From NCBI RefSeq assembly GCF_036885605.1, contig NZ_CP142523.1:3410001-3474000 (forward strand): 64,000 nt of DNA. Direction: 5' to 3'. The notes below the pieces were generated by a model. The model was given only the letters and a program-made list of their open reading frames with translations, searched no databases and was not told the origin of the DNA. Below, piece by piece: positions 8,760 through 16,508 of this stretch. Position numbers and translations under genes: made by a program. This DNA is from Janthinobacterium sp. TB1-E2 (GTDB taxonomy: Bacteria; Pseudomonadota; Gammaproteobacteria; Burkholderiales; Burkholderiaceae_D). Position 1 is the stretch's first letter, and every line of letters begins with the position of its first letter.

Positions 8760-9953
8760 ATGGATACCAACGCCCGCCGCTACCTCGCCACCTTCCTTGC
8801 CTGCGCGCTGGCCGCGCTGGCCGTCGTTTCCGCCGTCAATTACCACGTCGATCCCTACTTGCTGCACCAGTGGGACAGCCCGCTGCTGCAGCGCTTGCGG
8901 CCGACGACCGAAAAACTCAGCGTGTGGAGCAAGACATATGCGGTGGCGCGCTACCGGCCCGCCATCGTCTACATCGGCAATTCGCGCACGGAAATGGGTT
9001 TGCCTACGAGCAGCATGCGTACTTTGTTCGATGGCAAGAGCGTGTTCAACAGCGCGGTCTCGGGCGCTTCGATCGGCGAGGCCATCCGCCTGGCAGAACA
9101 CGCGGCCACGGTCAGCCATGTCGACACCATGGTGTGGGGCATCGATGCCCCCTCGTTCTCGCTGGAACTGGGCTCGGCTGGCGTGGAGCCGGGCTTGACG
9201 GATCCCGCTCCCGCGTTTTTCGCGCGGCGCGCCTTGCTCAACATCAAGCGTGGCCTGACCGTGGACATGACCCAGGACAGCTGGCGCATCCTCAGCGGCA
9301 CCTATGACGGCGTCTGTCTGTCGAGCCTGGCCCTGTACGGCCAGCGCGACGAGTCCTGCCTCACCAGTCGCAACCGCGTCTGGGTCGGCACGGCGCGCGC
9401 CTTCAAGCCGCGCCTGCAGGAATTCGGCGACGGCCTGGGCCCGACCGCACCCGCGCTGCAAGCCTTCGATGCCAGCGTCGGCAAGCTGTGCCGTGGCGGC
9501 ACGCGCTTGCGCCTGTACATCAATCCCACGCACGCGCTCACGCTCGACGCCCTGTACTGGCGCGGCAAGTGGGACGCCATGGAAGCCTGGCAGCGCGACC
9601 TGGCGCAGATGGCCGGACGCTACCGGCGCCTGGGTTGCGACGTGCGCCTGGTTGATTTTTCCGGCTTCAACAGCATCACCAGCGAGCCTATCCCGCAGGT
9701 GACGGGCGCGCGCGCGATGCGTTATTACTGGGAAGCGTCGCACTACCGCGACAATGTGGGCCGCTTCATCCTGGCGCGCCTGTTCGGCGGCCCCGAGCAG
9801 CCGCCGGCGGACTTTGGCGTCGAGCTGACGGAAAGGGGCATCGCGGCGCACCAGGCGGCCATGCGCGCCGCGCGCGAGCGCTATCATGCGCAGCACGCCG
9901 AGGAAACGGCGTATTTGCGCCACGTGCTGACCTTGCCCCGCGAACCCCAATAG
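8760..9953 (+). CDS. SGNH/AlgJ-like periplasmic protein, copy 2
   Basis: A 397-residue paralogue of the preceding gene that aligns with it end to end: same DPYLLHQWDSPL block, same YIGNSRTE motif, same NSAVSGASIG, same DFSGFNSIT, and YYWEASHYRDNVG near the end. I set the start at ATG 8760 because it matches the first copy's MDT start and the duplicated leader; ATG 8751 would add three residues from the relic sequence. Both copies keep the putative Ser and His, so neither looks decayed. Two diverged acyl-handling proteins behind one MBOAT gene could act at two positions or in series (inference). It is the last gene of the left operon. Confidence 0.75.
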   Translation: MDTNARRYLATFLACALAALAVVSAVNYHVDPYLLHQWDSPLLQRLRPTTEKLSVWSKTYAVARYRPAIVYIGNSRTEMGLPTSSMRTLFDGKSVFNSAVSGASIGEAIRLAEHAATVSHVDTMVWGIDAPSFSLELGSAGVEPGLTDPAPAFFARRALLNIKRGLTVDMTQDSWRILSGTYDGVCLSSLALYGQRDESCLTSRNRVWVGTARAFKPRLQEFGDGLGPTAPALQAFDASVGKLCRGGTRLRLYINPTHALTLDALYWRGKWDAMEAWQRDLAQMAGRYRRLGCDVRLVDFSGFNSITSEPIPQVTGARAMRYYWEASHYRDNVGRFILARLFGGPEQPPADFGVELTERGIAAHQAAMRAARERYHAQHAEETAYLRHVLTLPREPQ

Positions 9954-10040
9954 GCGGCCAAGAGAGCCAGGCGTACACAGTGGGGCAGGGCGCTTGCGCT
10001 ATGATGGTGTTTTGCCATCCAGCAAGTTCCAGGACGCCCC

Positions 10041-11045
10041 ATGAAAATCGCCTTCTTTGCCAGCCAGCCCTACGACCGCCGTTTCTTCGATGAAGCCTTG
10101 CCGTCCCAGCCCGATTCCGCCGGCATCGAACTGGTCTACCACAGCGCCTTGCTGAGCCAGGAAACCGTGGTCCTCGCGCAAGGCGCGGACGCCGTCTGCG
10201 TCTTCGTCAACGACGTGCTCGACGCGCCCGTGCTCGAAGCCCTGCACGGCTACGGCGTGCGCGCCATCCTGCTGCGCTGCGCCGGCTACAACAACCTCGA
10301 CCTGGAAGCGGCCAAGCGCCTGGGCCTGTTCGTCGCCCGCGTGCCTGCCTACTCGCCGGAAGCCGTGGCCGAATACACCTTGGCCCTCGTGCAAACCCTG
10401 AACCGCCACACGCATCGCGCCTATGCCCGCGTGCGCGAAGGCAATTTCTCGCTCGACGGCTTGCTGGGCGCCACCTTGTTCGGCAAGACGGTGGGTATCG
10501 TCGGCACGGGCAAGATCGGCCTGGCCACGGCGCGCATCTTCAAAGGGTTCGGCTGCACGGTGCTGGGCCACGACCCGTATCCGGCGCCCGCGTTCGCGCA
10601 ACTGGGCACGATGGTGGAACTGCCGCAGCTGCTGGCTGAATCCGACATCGTCTCGCTGCATTGCCCATTGATGGAAAGCACGCGCCACATGATCAGCGAA
10701 GAAACCTTGCCGCTGATGAAGAAGGGCGCCATGCTGGTGAACACCTCGCGCGGCGGCCTGATCGACACGGGCGCCGTCATCGAGGCATTGAAATCGCGCC
10801 AGCTGGGCTCTCTGGCCATCGACGTGTATGAACAGGAAAGCAATCTGTTCTTCCAGGACCGCTCGTCCGACATCATTGACGACGACATCTTCCAGCGCCT
10901 GATGACGTTCCCGAACGTGCTGGTGACGGGCCACCAGGGCTTCTTCACCAGCGAAGCGCTGCGCGAAATCGCCGCCATCACGTATCACAACCTGCAATGC
11001 TTCCGCCAGGGCAAGCAATGCGAGAACAGCGTACTAGCTGGCTGA
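10041..11045 (+). CDS. ldhA: D-lactate dehydrogenase (2-hydroxyacid dehydrogenase, LdhA-like)
   Basis: A 334-residue NAD-dependent D-2-hydroxyacid dehydrogenase that closely follows the fermentative LdhA pattern. It shows ALLRCAGYNN in the substrate domain, VPAYSPEAVAEY, the NAD-binding GIVGTGKIG at 152-160, and the catalytic residues Arg237 (NTSRGGLID), Glu264 (DVYEQE) and His298 (VTGHQGFFT). It would interconvert pyruvate and D-lactate in the cytoplasm. The length matches E. coli LdhA (about 330). It is unrelated to the flanking polysaccharide genes. Its last 12 bases overlap the convergent TfoX-N gene. The reading of substrate as pyruvate is from overall similarity only. Confidence 0.9.
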   Translation: MKIAFFASQPYDRRFFDEALPSQPDSAGIELVYHSALLSQETVVLAQGADAVCVFVNDVLDAPVLEALHGYGVRAILLRCAGYNNLDLEAAKRLGLFVARVPAYSPEAVAEYTLALVQTLNRHTHRAYARVREGNFSLDGLLGATLFGKTVGIVGTGKIGLATARIFKGFGCTVLGHDPYPAPAFAQLGTMVELPQLLAESDIVSLHCPLMESTRHMISEETLPLMKKGAMLVNTSRGGLIDTGAVIEALKSRQLGSLAIDVYEQESNLFFQDRSSDIIDDDIFQRLMTFPNVLVTGHQGFFTSEALREIAAITYHNLQCFRQGKQCENSVLAG

Positions 11046-11396
11046 CGCCTGTTTTTTAGGCTTGGGCAGCGGCTTGGGTTTTGGCAGCGGCAAGGCGTCC
11101 GCCGTGCGCCGCGCCAGCTGGCTCAGCCAGTCGCGCTCATCCCACAGCACGCCATCGATGAGGAAGTACGGCTTGGCTTGCGGGTAGGGCGGCGCTTCCT
11201 GCAGCGTGCCTTGCGCGCTGATCCAGGCGCGGCCCGCGTCCGTCGGCTTGATGAACAGCTGGTCGTCGGCGACGATGGCGAACATCTTGCCGTCGCAATA
11301 CAAGCCATACTCGCCAAACATTTTTTTCGCGCTGATGCTGCCCGCGCCCGCCATCTGGTCGAGCAAAAAATCCACCGTGCCTTGCTGTGATGCCAT
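11034..11396 (-). CDS. TfoX N-terminal domain family protein
   Basis: A 120-residue protein with the TfoX-N fold pattern: FLLDQMAGAGSISAKKMFGEYGLYCDGKMFAIV, then LFIKPTDAGRAW, ending in a Lys/Pro-rich tail. Stand-alone TfoX-N proteins are common in proteobacteria and mostly uncharacterised. They are related to the N-domain of the competence regulator TfoX/Sxy but lack its C-terminal domain, as here. Start ATG 11396 is supported by GGAGG seven bases upstream. The stop codon lies inside the 3' end of ldhA on the other strand. No function can be assigned beyond the domain. Confidence 0.85.
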   Translation of the reverse strand: MASQQGTVDFLLDQMAGAGSISAKKMFGEYGLYCDGKMFAIVADDQLFIKPTDAGRAWISAQGTLQEAPPYPQAKPYFLIDGVLWDERDWLSQLARRTADALPLPKPKPLPKPKKQASAS

Positions 11397-11492
11397 GTCG
11401 TCCTCCGTGTGAACGATCAGTGTAACGCACTGGCCAGGATGGTCCGGCGCGGCTACACTATGGCCATTGATTTTCTTGCACGATTTCACCCC

Positions 11493-11726
11493 ATGACACC
11501 CCAGCATATCATTCACCGCGGCATCACCATCACCACCCTGACGGCCGGCCAGTCCGTTGACACCCATTGCGCACCGGGCCACACGGCCATCCGCGAGCAG
11601 GCCGACGGCTGGTGGCTGTATTTTGTCGACGAGGATGGCACAGTCGACGGCTACGACAGCCCGTTCGCCAGCCACGCCGAAGCGCTGTGGGCGGCCAAGG
11701 CCGCAGCCGAGTTCAGCGCGCAATGA
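11493..11726 (+). CDS. small hypothetical protein
   Basis: A 77-residue protein beginning MTPQHIIHRGITITTLTAG, with WWLYFVDEDGTVDGYDSPF and an Ala-rich C-terminus (AEALWAAKAAAEF). I do not recognise a family. No signal peptide or membrane segment is visible. The TGA overlaps the ATG of the MepB-family gene (ATGA), which supports both as real and co-translated. No strong ribosome site precedes ATG 11493, and an upstream in-frame ATG at 11409 would add 28 residues of less protein-like sequence. Confidence 0.6.
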   Translation: MTPQHIIHRGITITTLTAGQSVDTHCAPGHTAIREQADGWWLYFVDEDGTVDGYDSPFASHAEALWAAKAAAEFSAQ

Positions 11727-12190
11727 AGGCCAGTCCCTGGGCTTTCCTGGGCTTGCCGCAAGCGCCCGTACCGGAAGCGGAAAGCGCGGAATACGGCGCC
11801 TGCCGCGCCGAACTGGACGGCAAGCGGCTGGTCCTGCGCGTGGCCAAAACCACCCCGACGAAAACCGGCCAGTTCGTCACCGTCTGGAAGCGCCCCCATC
11901 CCGACGCCGAGATCGCCCCGCTCGACGACGCGGACCCCGTCGACGTCGTTATCATCGCCGTAGCCAACGACGACGGTGCGCAGCACGGTTTCTTCATTTT
12001 TCCGCGCAAGGTGCTGCTGGAACGGGGCGTGATGTCGCGCGCCGGCCAGGGCGGCAAGCGCGCGCTGCGCGTGTATCCGCCGTGGTGTACGCCTGAGTCC
12101 GCGCAGGCGCTGCGCACGCAGCGGTGGCAGGAGGAGTGGTTTGTGGCGGCGGGGAATCAGCACAGGCTGGAACAGCTGTTCGGGGAGTGA
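11723..12190 (+). CDS. MepB family protein
   Basis: A 155-residue protein that fits the MepB family well: YGACRAELDGKRLVLRVAK, TTPTKTGQFVTVWKR, HGFFIFPRKVLLERGV, GKRALRVYPPW and QRWQEEWF are all in the expected order. MepB was named from the staphylococcal mepRAB multidrug operon, but its biochemical role is not established. The ATG overlaps the preceding gene's stop. It lies in a run of accessory genes between two blocks of polysaccharide genes. Length is normal for the family. Confidence 0.85.
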   Translation: MKASPWAFLGLPQAPVPEAESAEYGACRAELDGKRLVLRVAKTTPTKTGQFVTVWKRPHPDAEIAPLDDADPVDVVIIAVANDDGAQHGFFIFPRKVLLERGVMSRAGQGGKRALRVYPPWCTPESAQALRTQRWQEEWFVAAGNQHRLEQLFGE

Positions 12191-12378
12191 CTATTCTCTT
12201 TTCCTTGAATTTATCTGTGCCTTTAGTACTGAGTTAGAACGCATTATAAAATCTATTTATTTCCATAATGACAACTTCCACTTATACTGCGACGTTCCGA
12301 CCATCGGCTATAAGCTGGCTGTTGTCAGTGACAAGATAAGGTATTATCATATTTGTAAATTTAAATAGGATTTAACCC
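12191..12378. other. AT-rich spacer before the small membrane protein
   Basis: This spacer is clearly richer in A and T than the flanking genes, as are the 12379-12627 gene and its surroundings. I find no protein-coding frame with convincing composition here. It carries the promoter proposed at 12322-12350. The composition change suggests acquired DNA. Confidence 0.5.
12322..12350 (+). promoter_or_regulatory. sigma-70-type promoter for the small membrane protein
   Basis: TTGTCA (12322-12327), a 17-base spacer, and TATCAT (12345-12350) match the consensus in 5 of 6 positions each. It stands 28 bases before ATG 12379. The AT-rich background makes chance matches more likely. Confidence 0.5.
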
Positions 12379-12627
12379 ATGGAAAATAGCGGCCCCAATA
12401 TTCTTGTTTCATTTCTCCCATTGATATTGATGTCATTACTGATGGCAATAGCGGCACATCTTCTGGCGAAGGAAAAGGGGCGCAATGTAACAAAATGGAC
12501 GATTCTTGCGTTGATTCCGATTGTAAACTTCGCATGTATCTGGTTCTTCATCGGTGCTTCAAATTTAAAGCTCGAGCGAAAAATTGACGATTTGGCTCTG
12601 CGCGTGCAAGCTCTGAGCGATAAGTAG
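12379..12627 (+). CDS. small two-helix membrane protein
   Basis: An 82-residue protein with two hydrophobic helices (about residues 9-29 and 40-60) separated by a basic loop (KEKGRNVTK), followed by a charged amphipathic tail (KLERKIDDLALRVQALSD) that could form a short coiled coil. AGGA sits eight bases before the ATG. I do not recognise a family. Codon and base use are more AT-rich than the surrounding genes, pointing to recent transfer. It ends 34 bases from the convergent RES toxin gene. Function unknown. Confidence 0.6.
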   Translation: MENSGPNILVSFLPLILMSLLMAIAAHLLAKEKGRNVTKWTILALIPIVNFACIWFFIGASNLKLERKIDDLALRVQALSDK

Positions 12628-12661
12628 GCAGGTTTTTCATTTTTCCTGACGGTTGGCGATA

Positions 12662-13276
12662 TCAAGCAGGAACGATATTAAACAGCCGCATGGCATTCGG
12701 CATTTCCGTTGCCATGATAAGTTGGATAGGTTTGCCCATTGCTGTGAGATTGGCTTTGGCGCGGTCATATACCACGATGGCTTTTTCGTTGGTGAAATGA
12801 CGAGACATATACAGGAAGCCATCGACCCGGAGCGGATTGCGATACACGGCCAGCGCCCATTGTTGAGGCAAGGTGTAACTTGATGTACCTGTCAATCCCG
12901 CATGACCGCCCATCTGCTTGAGCAAATGGCCGGTCAGGTCAAATAATCTCAAATTGCCACTGAATTGATGCACCCATCGGCGATCAATTTCGGACTTAGC
13001 GATAGGAAAGGCGCCCTTTATAGGCACTGCATCATGTAACAGGGACTCGGCAAGCGCGACATCAAAGCTCGGACCCAGATAGCAGGTACTGTATTCGGGA
13101 TTGCCTGTCTTGCAGCCGGGTGCATCAAAGCGATTCCCGCCGCTGCAGCCGAAATAGGGTTCGCCAGCCGCATGGCCCGAGATGCGGTACAGACCGGGCA
13201 TTGGCAGCCCGACGACGGGAAGCGTCGCGCTCGTTGCCAGCACTTTTGGAGGCGGCTTCAGCCGGGTCGCTGCCAC
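12662..13276 (-). CDS. RES-domain toxin (NAD+ phosphorylase type)
   Basis: A 204-residue RES-domain protein. The R-E-S hallmarks are visible: LYRISG (Arg31 from the chosen start), the block STCYLGPSFDVALAESLL with its conserved Glu (Glu77), and a later RNPLRVDGFLYMSR segment. RES toxins of type II systems deplete cellular NAD+. I chose GTG 13276 because it follows the antitoxin TGA (13280-13278) by a single base, with AGGGAGA just upstream. The frame stays open to ATG 13342, but that would overlap the antitoxin by 65 bases. The antitoxin-before-toxin order is the normal one for this family. Confidence 0.82.
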   Translation of the reverse strand: MAATRLKPPPKVLATSATLPVVGLPMPGLYRISGHAAGEPYFGCSGGNRFDAPGCKTGNPEYSTCYLGPSFDVALAESLLHDAVPIKGAFPIAKSEIDRRWVHQFSGNLRLFDLTGHLLKQMGGHAGLTGTSSYTLPQQWALAVYRNPLRVDGFLYMSRHFTNEKAIVVYDRAKANLTAMGKPIQLIMATEMPNAMRLFNIVPA

Positions 13277-13277
13277 A

Positions 13278-13988
13278 TCACGTCTCCCTGAACGCTGTCG
13301 CTGCGGCAATGACGTCGGCGAATTTTCCTTTCCGTAAGGCATTGATCGGGCTGATGCCGTTGAGCGACATGCGTGGATGGGTGAAGAACTGCCACTTGCT
13401 GGAACCGGCCAGGTGACCCAGTTCCTTGTTCACTTTGCCGAGCTGGCGACGGTTCAGGGTGGGATCGGCGAAGAAGGCAGGGTAAAGTTTCTTGCCGGCT
13501 GCGCTGTCCAAGGAAAACATCCGCTGCTCCGTCACCGCCTTGCTGATCGCCTGCCGCGTCACTCCCATTTGCTCGGCCAGCGTCTGTGAGGTGAGCAGTT
13601 CGCCTTTCTTTTCAAGGCTCGCGTATTTTTCCAGTTCCTGATGGGCAAACTGATCAAGGAATGCCTGGTTCGCTGGCGGAACCGTGCTTGCCGCACCTTG
13701 TATTGCTTGTATATGCTGGTATCGCTGGATCAACTCCTGGAGGTCGGCATTGGAAACGACAGGCACTCCCGGCAGCTGTTGCGGTACAAACGCCACTTCC
13801 TCCCCGCGCGCATGCTGGGCTGCCCGCTTGGTGCGTCGTATCTTGACCAATACGTAGCCATCGCCAAGGTCGATTCCTCTCGCCCCGATTTTCCGGATCG
13901 AATCACCCAAGGCCTTGCTCGGGTCAGGTACCGCCATTCGATGCGTGCTCTTCGCTTTCTCCGGCTTTGAAACTTCCAACTTTGCCAT
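13278..13988 (-). CDS. Xre/MbcA/ParS-like antitoxin of the RES module
   Basis: A 236-residue protein. A helix-turn-helix is visible at LTSQTLAEQMGVTRQAISKA. The C-terminal end (FFTHPRMSLNGISPINALRKGKFADVIAAA) fits the toxin-binding domain of Xre-type RES antitoxins. The N-terminal ~110 residues are extra compared with a usual ~150-residue antitoxin, and I do not recognise them. ATG 13988 is chosen because GGAGGG lies six bases upstream; ATG 14012 is less supported. It should repress its own promoter (at 14013-14040) and neutralise the RES protein encoded next. Confidence 0.72.
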   Translation of the reverse strand: MAKLEVSKPEKAKSTHRMAVPDPSKALGDSIRKIGARGIDLGDGYVLVKIRRTKRAAQHARGEEVAFVPQQLPGVPVVSNADLQELIQRYQHIQAIQGAASTVPPANQAFLDQFAHQELEKYASLEKKGELLTSQTLAEQMGVTRQAISKAVTEQRMFSLDSAAGKKLYPAFFADPTLNRRQLGKVNKELGHLAGSSKWQFFTHPRMSLNGISPINALRKGKFADVIAAATAFRET

Positions 13989-14012
13989 GACACCCTCCAG
14001 TTGCGATACCAA

Positions 14013-14040
14013 ATTCTACTCCAGAACCTGATATTGACAA
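14013..14040 (-). promoter_or_regulatory. promoter of the RES-Xre operon
   Basis: Read on the minus strand, TTGTCA (14040-14035), a 16-base spacer, and TAGAAT (14018-14013) lie about 25 bases before the antitoxin ATG. The TTGTC of the -35 box is matched by a facing copy about 13 bases further upstream, so it may double as an operator half-site for the antitoxin (weak). Confidence 0.6.
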
Positions 14041-14072
14041 CCAAAACAACTTTTTGTCGTAACGTATCGGCG

Positions 14073-16508
14073 TCAAGCCACCTTGCTCACCACATACCGG
14101 TACTTCCCCGACGCCTCCGCCGCGATCTCGTCGACTTCCTCGACGGCGATGTCGACCTGCGCGCCCAGCCTGGCTTGGAAACCGGCCACGATGGTGGCGC
14201 GCGTGGTGTCGTCGAGGCGCGGCAGGCAGACGAGCAGCACGCGCGTGCGCAGCAGGGTTTCCTGGATGATTTTAAAACTGCGCACTTGCGGCAGTTCGCG
14301 CACGATGTAGACGAGGGCCAGGCCGTGCATGACGGTGCCATCGACCGCCGTGAGGAAATCCGTGCTGCGCCCTTCGATTTTCTGCAGCAGGGGCAGACTG
14401 CGGCCGCAGGTGCACGATTGCGTGCCCAGCGCGCCCACGTCGCCCGTGGCGTAGCGGATGAACGGGTAGTCCTGCGTGGCCAAATGGGTGACGACGATTT
14501 CGCCCGTGGCCCCTGGCGGCAGCGGCTGGCCCTGGCCATCGACGATTTCCACGATGACGTCTTCGGCCGTGATGTGCATGCCGCCGTCCGGGCATTCGTG
14601 GGCGATGAAGCCCGCGTCGCGTCCGCCGTAGCCGTTGGCCACGGGGCAGGCGAAGGCCGCCGCGATCTGCGCGCGCTGTTCGTCGTACAGGCGTTCGGCC
14701 GTGACGAACGCCACTTTCACGCCCAGGCCATCGAGCGGCACGTCGCGTGCTGCAGCATGGCTGGCGATGCGGCACAGGGCCGACGGGTAGCCGAACAGCA
14801 TGCGCGGGCGCCAGCGGCGCAATTGCTGTACGTAGCCGTCCAGGCGCGCGGGCGACATGGCGAACGCGGGCAGCAGGGTGGTGCGCAGCAGCGCGTCGCG
14901 CAGGCGGCGCACGCGGTCTTGCGCGTGCAGTTCGATGGGCGAGCCCCACAGCACGGCTTCGCGGTCGCCGATGTCGACGCCCCACCAGCGCGTGGCGCGC
15001 CACTTGGCGGCGATGTCGTGGCTGATCCTGCGCCGGCCGAGGAAAAACTGCAGCGGCTCGCCGCTGGAGCCGCCCGTGGCGAACGGGCGCAAACCCACGG
15101 CGCGGGTGGACTTGAAGCTGTCGCGCGCGGCGGCGATGTCGCGCTTCCTCAGCAGCGGCAAGCGGGACAAGTTGGCCAGTTGCCTGACTTGCTCGGGATC
15201 GAAACCGCTGCGGGCGAACAGGGCGCGGTAGTAGGGCACGTGATCGGCTGCGTGGCGCAGCAGCGCGCGCAGGCGCGCCAGCTGCCACTGTTGCAGCTGC
15301 TCTGTGCTCCACCACTGCGAGCGTTCCATCCGGCGCAGCAGGCGCGCGCTGTGGTGGCCCTTGAGCCATTCATGCAGGGGAAACAGCCAGCGGGCGACGA
15401 GGCGCGTATAGGCGCCGGGGCGCGGCGCGGCGCGGATGCGGCGGTAATGGGCGGCCAGCCTGGGCGCGATGTCGGGCCAGCCGAAGGTGGCGGCGTGCGC
15501 CAGGCCCGCCTGCACTTGCTGCCGCGTGCGCGCCGGGTCGCGCAGCAGCGCCAGGATGGCGTGCGCCATGGCGGTTGAATCGCCGGGCGGCACGAGGAGC
15601 GCCGTCACGCCGTCCTGCAGCAGGGCGGGGATGCCGCCCACGTTGGTGCTGACGACCGGCACGCCGCAGGCCAGTGCTTCGAGCACGGAATTGGGCATGT
15701 TGTCGGCCAGGCTGGGATTGAGGACGATGTCGCTGGCCTGGTACAGGGCTGGCATGGCGGCATTGTCGACGGGGCCGGTAAAGCGCACGGCGTCGGTCAC
15801 GCCGAGCGACCTTGCCAGGCGCACCAGCGCCGCGCGCTCGGGCCCGCCGCCGGCCAGCACCAGGCGCGCCGCGGGAAACGCCTCGCGCACGATGGCGAAG
15901 GCGCGCACGGCGCTGGCGTTGTCGTACAGGCTTTCCAGGTGGCGCGCCACGAGGATGCACGGGCCATCTGCGGCTGCTGTGCGTCGCGTGGCTGGCCTGA
16001 ATCGCTGCAAGTCCACCATGTTCGGCACGATGTGGGCCGTATGGCCGTATTGTTCGAAGACGCCGGCCAGATAGGCCGACGGCACGACGATGGCACTGGC
16101 GCGGCGCAGGCTGAACGCCACCAGACGCGGCGAGCGGGCGAAAAAAACGGCCGCTTCGCCGCCCCGGTAATTGAGCAAGGCAGGCTTGCCTTTCAGGCTG
16201 GCGATCCACAGCGCGGGCGCGGCCTGCAGATGCCAGGACCAGCCGGAATTGGCCATGATGTGGAACAGGTCGACCGTATTGGCCGTGCGCCACAAGCGCC
16301 ACAGCAGCAGGGGCAGGCGCAGCGCGGCGCGCAGGTAGCGGATGCGCGCCAGCCACGGCGGCAGATGCGGACCGTTGACGGCCAGCAGCTGTACTTGTGC
16401 GCCGTCCTCGCGCAGCTTGTGCGCCAGTTGCGCCGTTTGATTCGCCATGCCGCCGGCCGGCGGCGGCAGCGGGCCGACCAGCGCGATGCGCAGGCCCGTG
16501 AAGATCAT
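14073..16508 (-). CDS. GT4 glycosyltransferase fused to PaaK/CapK-like adenylate-forming domain
   Basis: An 811-residue two-domain protein. Residues 1 to ~365 are a family 4 glycosyltransferase (LVGPLPPPAGGMANQ, HIVPNMVDLQRF, NPSLADNMPNSVLEALACG with the E-x7-E motif). Residues ~400-811 resemble phenylacetate-CoA ligase/CapK proteins: HVPYYRALFARSG, FATGGSSGEPLQFFLGRR (the nucleotide-binding P-loop type block), GYPSALCRIA, NGYGGRDAGFIAHEC, and YATGDVGALG. In polysaccharide loci the two usually occur as separate genes. The fusion suggests that sugar transfer is coupled to activation of a carboxylic acid or modification of the sugar (inference). It is the last gene of the long leftward operon; its ATG overlaps the previous stop. 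Confidence 0.85.
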   Translation of the reverse strand: MIFTGLRIALVGPLPPPAGGMANQTAQLAHKLREDGAQVQLLAVNGPHLPPWLARIRYLRAALRLPLLLWRLWRTANTVDLFHIMANSGWSWHLQAAPALWIASLKGKPALLNYRGGEAAVFFARSPRLVAFSLRRASAIVVPSAYLAGVFEQYGHTAHIVPNMVDLQRFRPATRRTAAADGPCILVARHLESLYDNASAVRAFAIVREAFPAARLVLAGGGPERAALVRLARSLGVTDAVRFTGPVDNAAMPALYQASDIVLNPSLADNMPNSVLEALACGVPVVSTNVGGIPALLQDGVTALLVPPGDSTAMAHAILALLRDPARTRQQVQAGLAHAATFGWPDIAPRLAAHYRRIRAAPRPGAYTRLVARWLFPLHEWLKGHHSARLLRRMERSQWWSTEQLQQWQLARLRALLRHAADHVPYYRALFARSGFDPEQVRQLANLSRLPLLRKRDIAAARDSFKSTRAVGLRPFATGGSSGEPLQFFLGRRRISHDIAAKWRATRWWGVDIGDREAVLWGSPIELHAQDRVRRLRDALLRTTLLPAFAMSPARLDGYVQQLRRWRPRMLFGYPSALCRIASHAAARDVPLDGLGVKVAFVTAERLYDEQRAQIAAAFACPVANGYGGRDAGFIAHECPDGGMHITAEDVIVEIVDGQGQPLPPGATGEIVVTHLATQDYPFIRYATGDVGALGTQSCTCGRSLPLLQKIEGRSTDFLTAVDGTVMHGLALVYIVRELPQVRSFKIIQETLLRTRVLLVCLPRLDDTTRATIVAGFQARLGAQVDIAVEEVDEIAAEASGKYRYVVSKVA

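Noticed and set aside
12141..12368. Possible 75-residue protein over the mepB end and the AT-rich spacer
   Set aside because: A third of it is the mepB gene out of frame and there is no ribosome site; the rest is AT-rich with chance openness.
14001..15578. Rightward 525-codon open frame
   Set aside because: It lies antisense to the GT4-PaaK fusion and is Gln/His/Ala-rich without any family pattern, as is common opposite high-GC genes.
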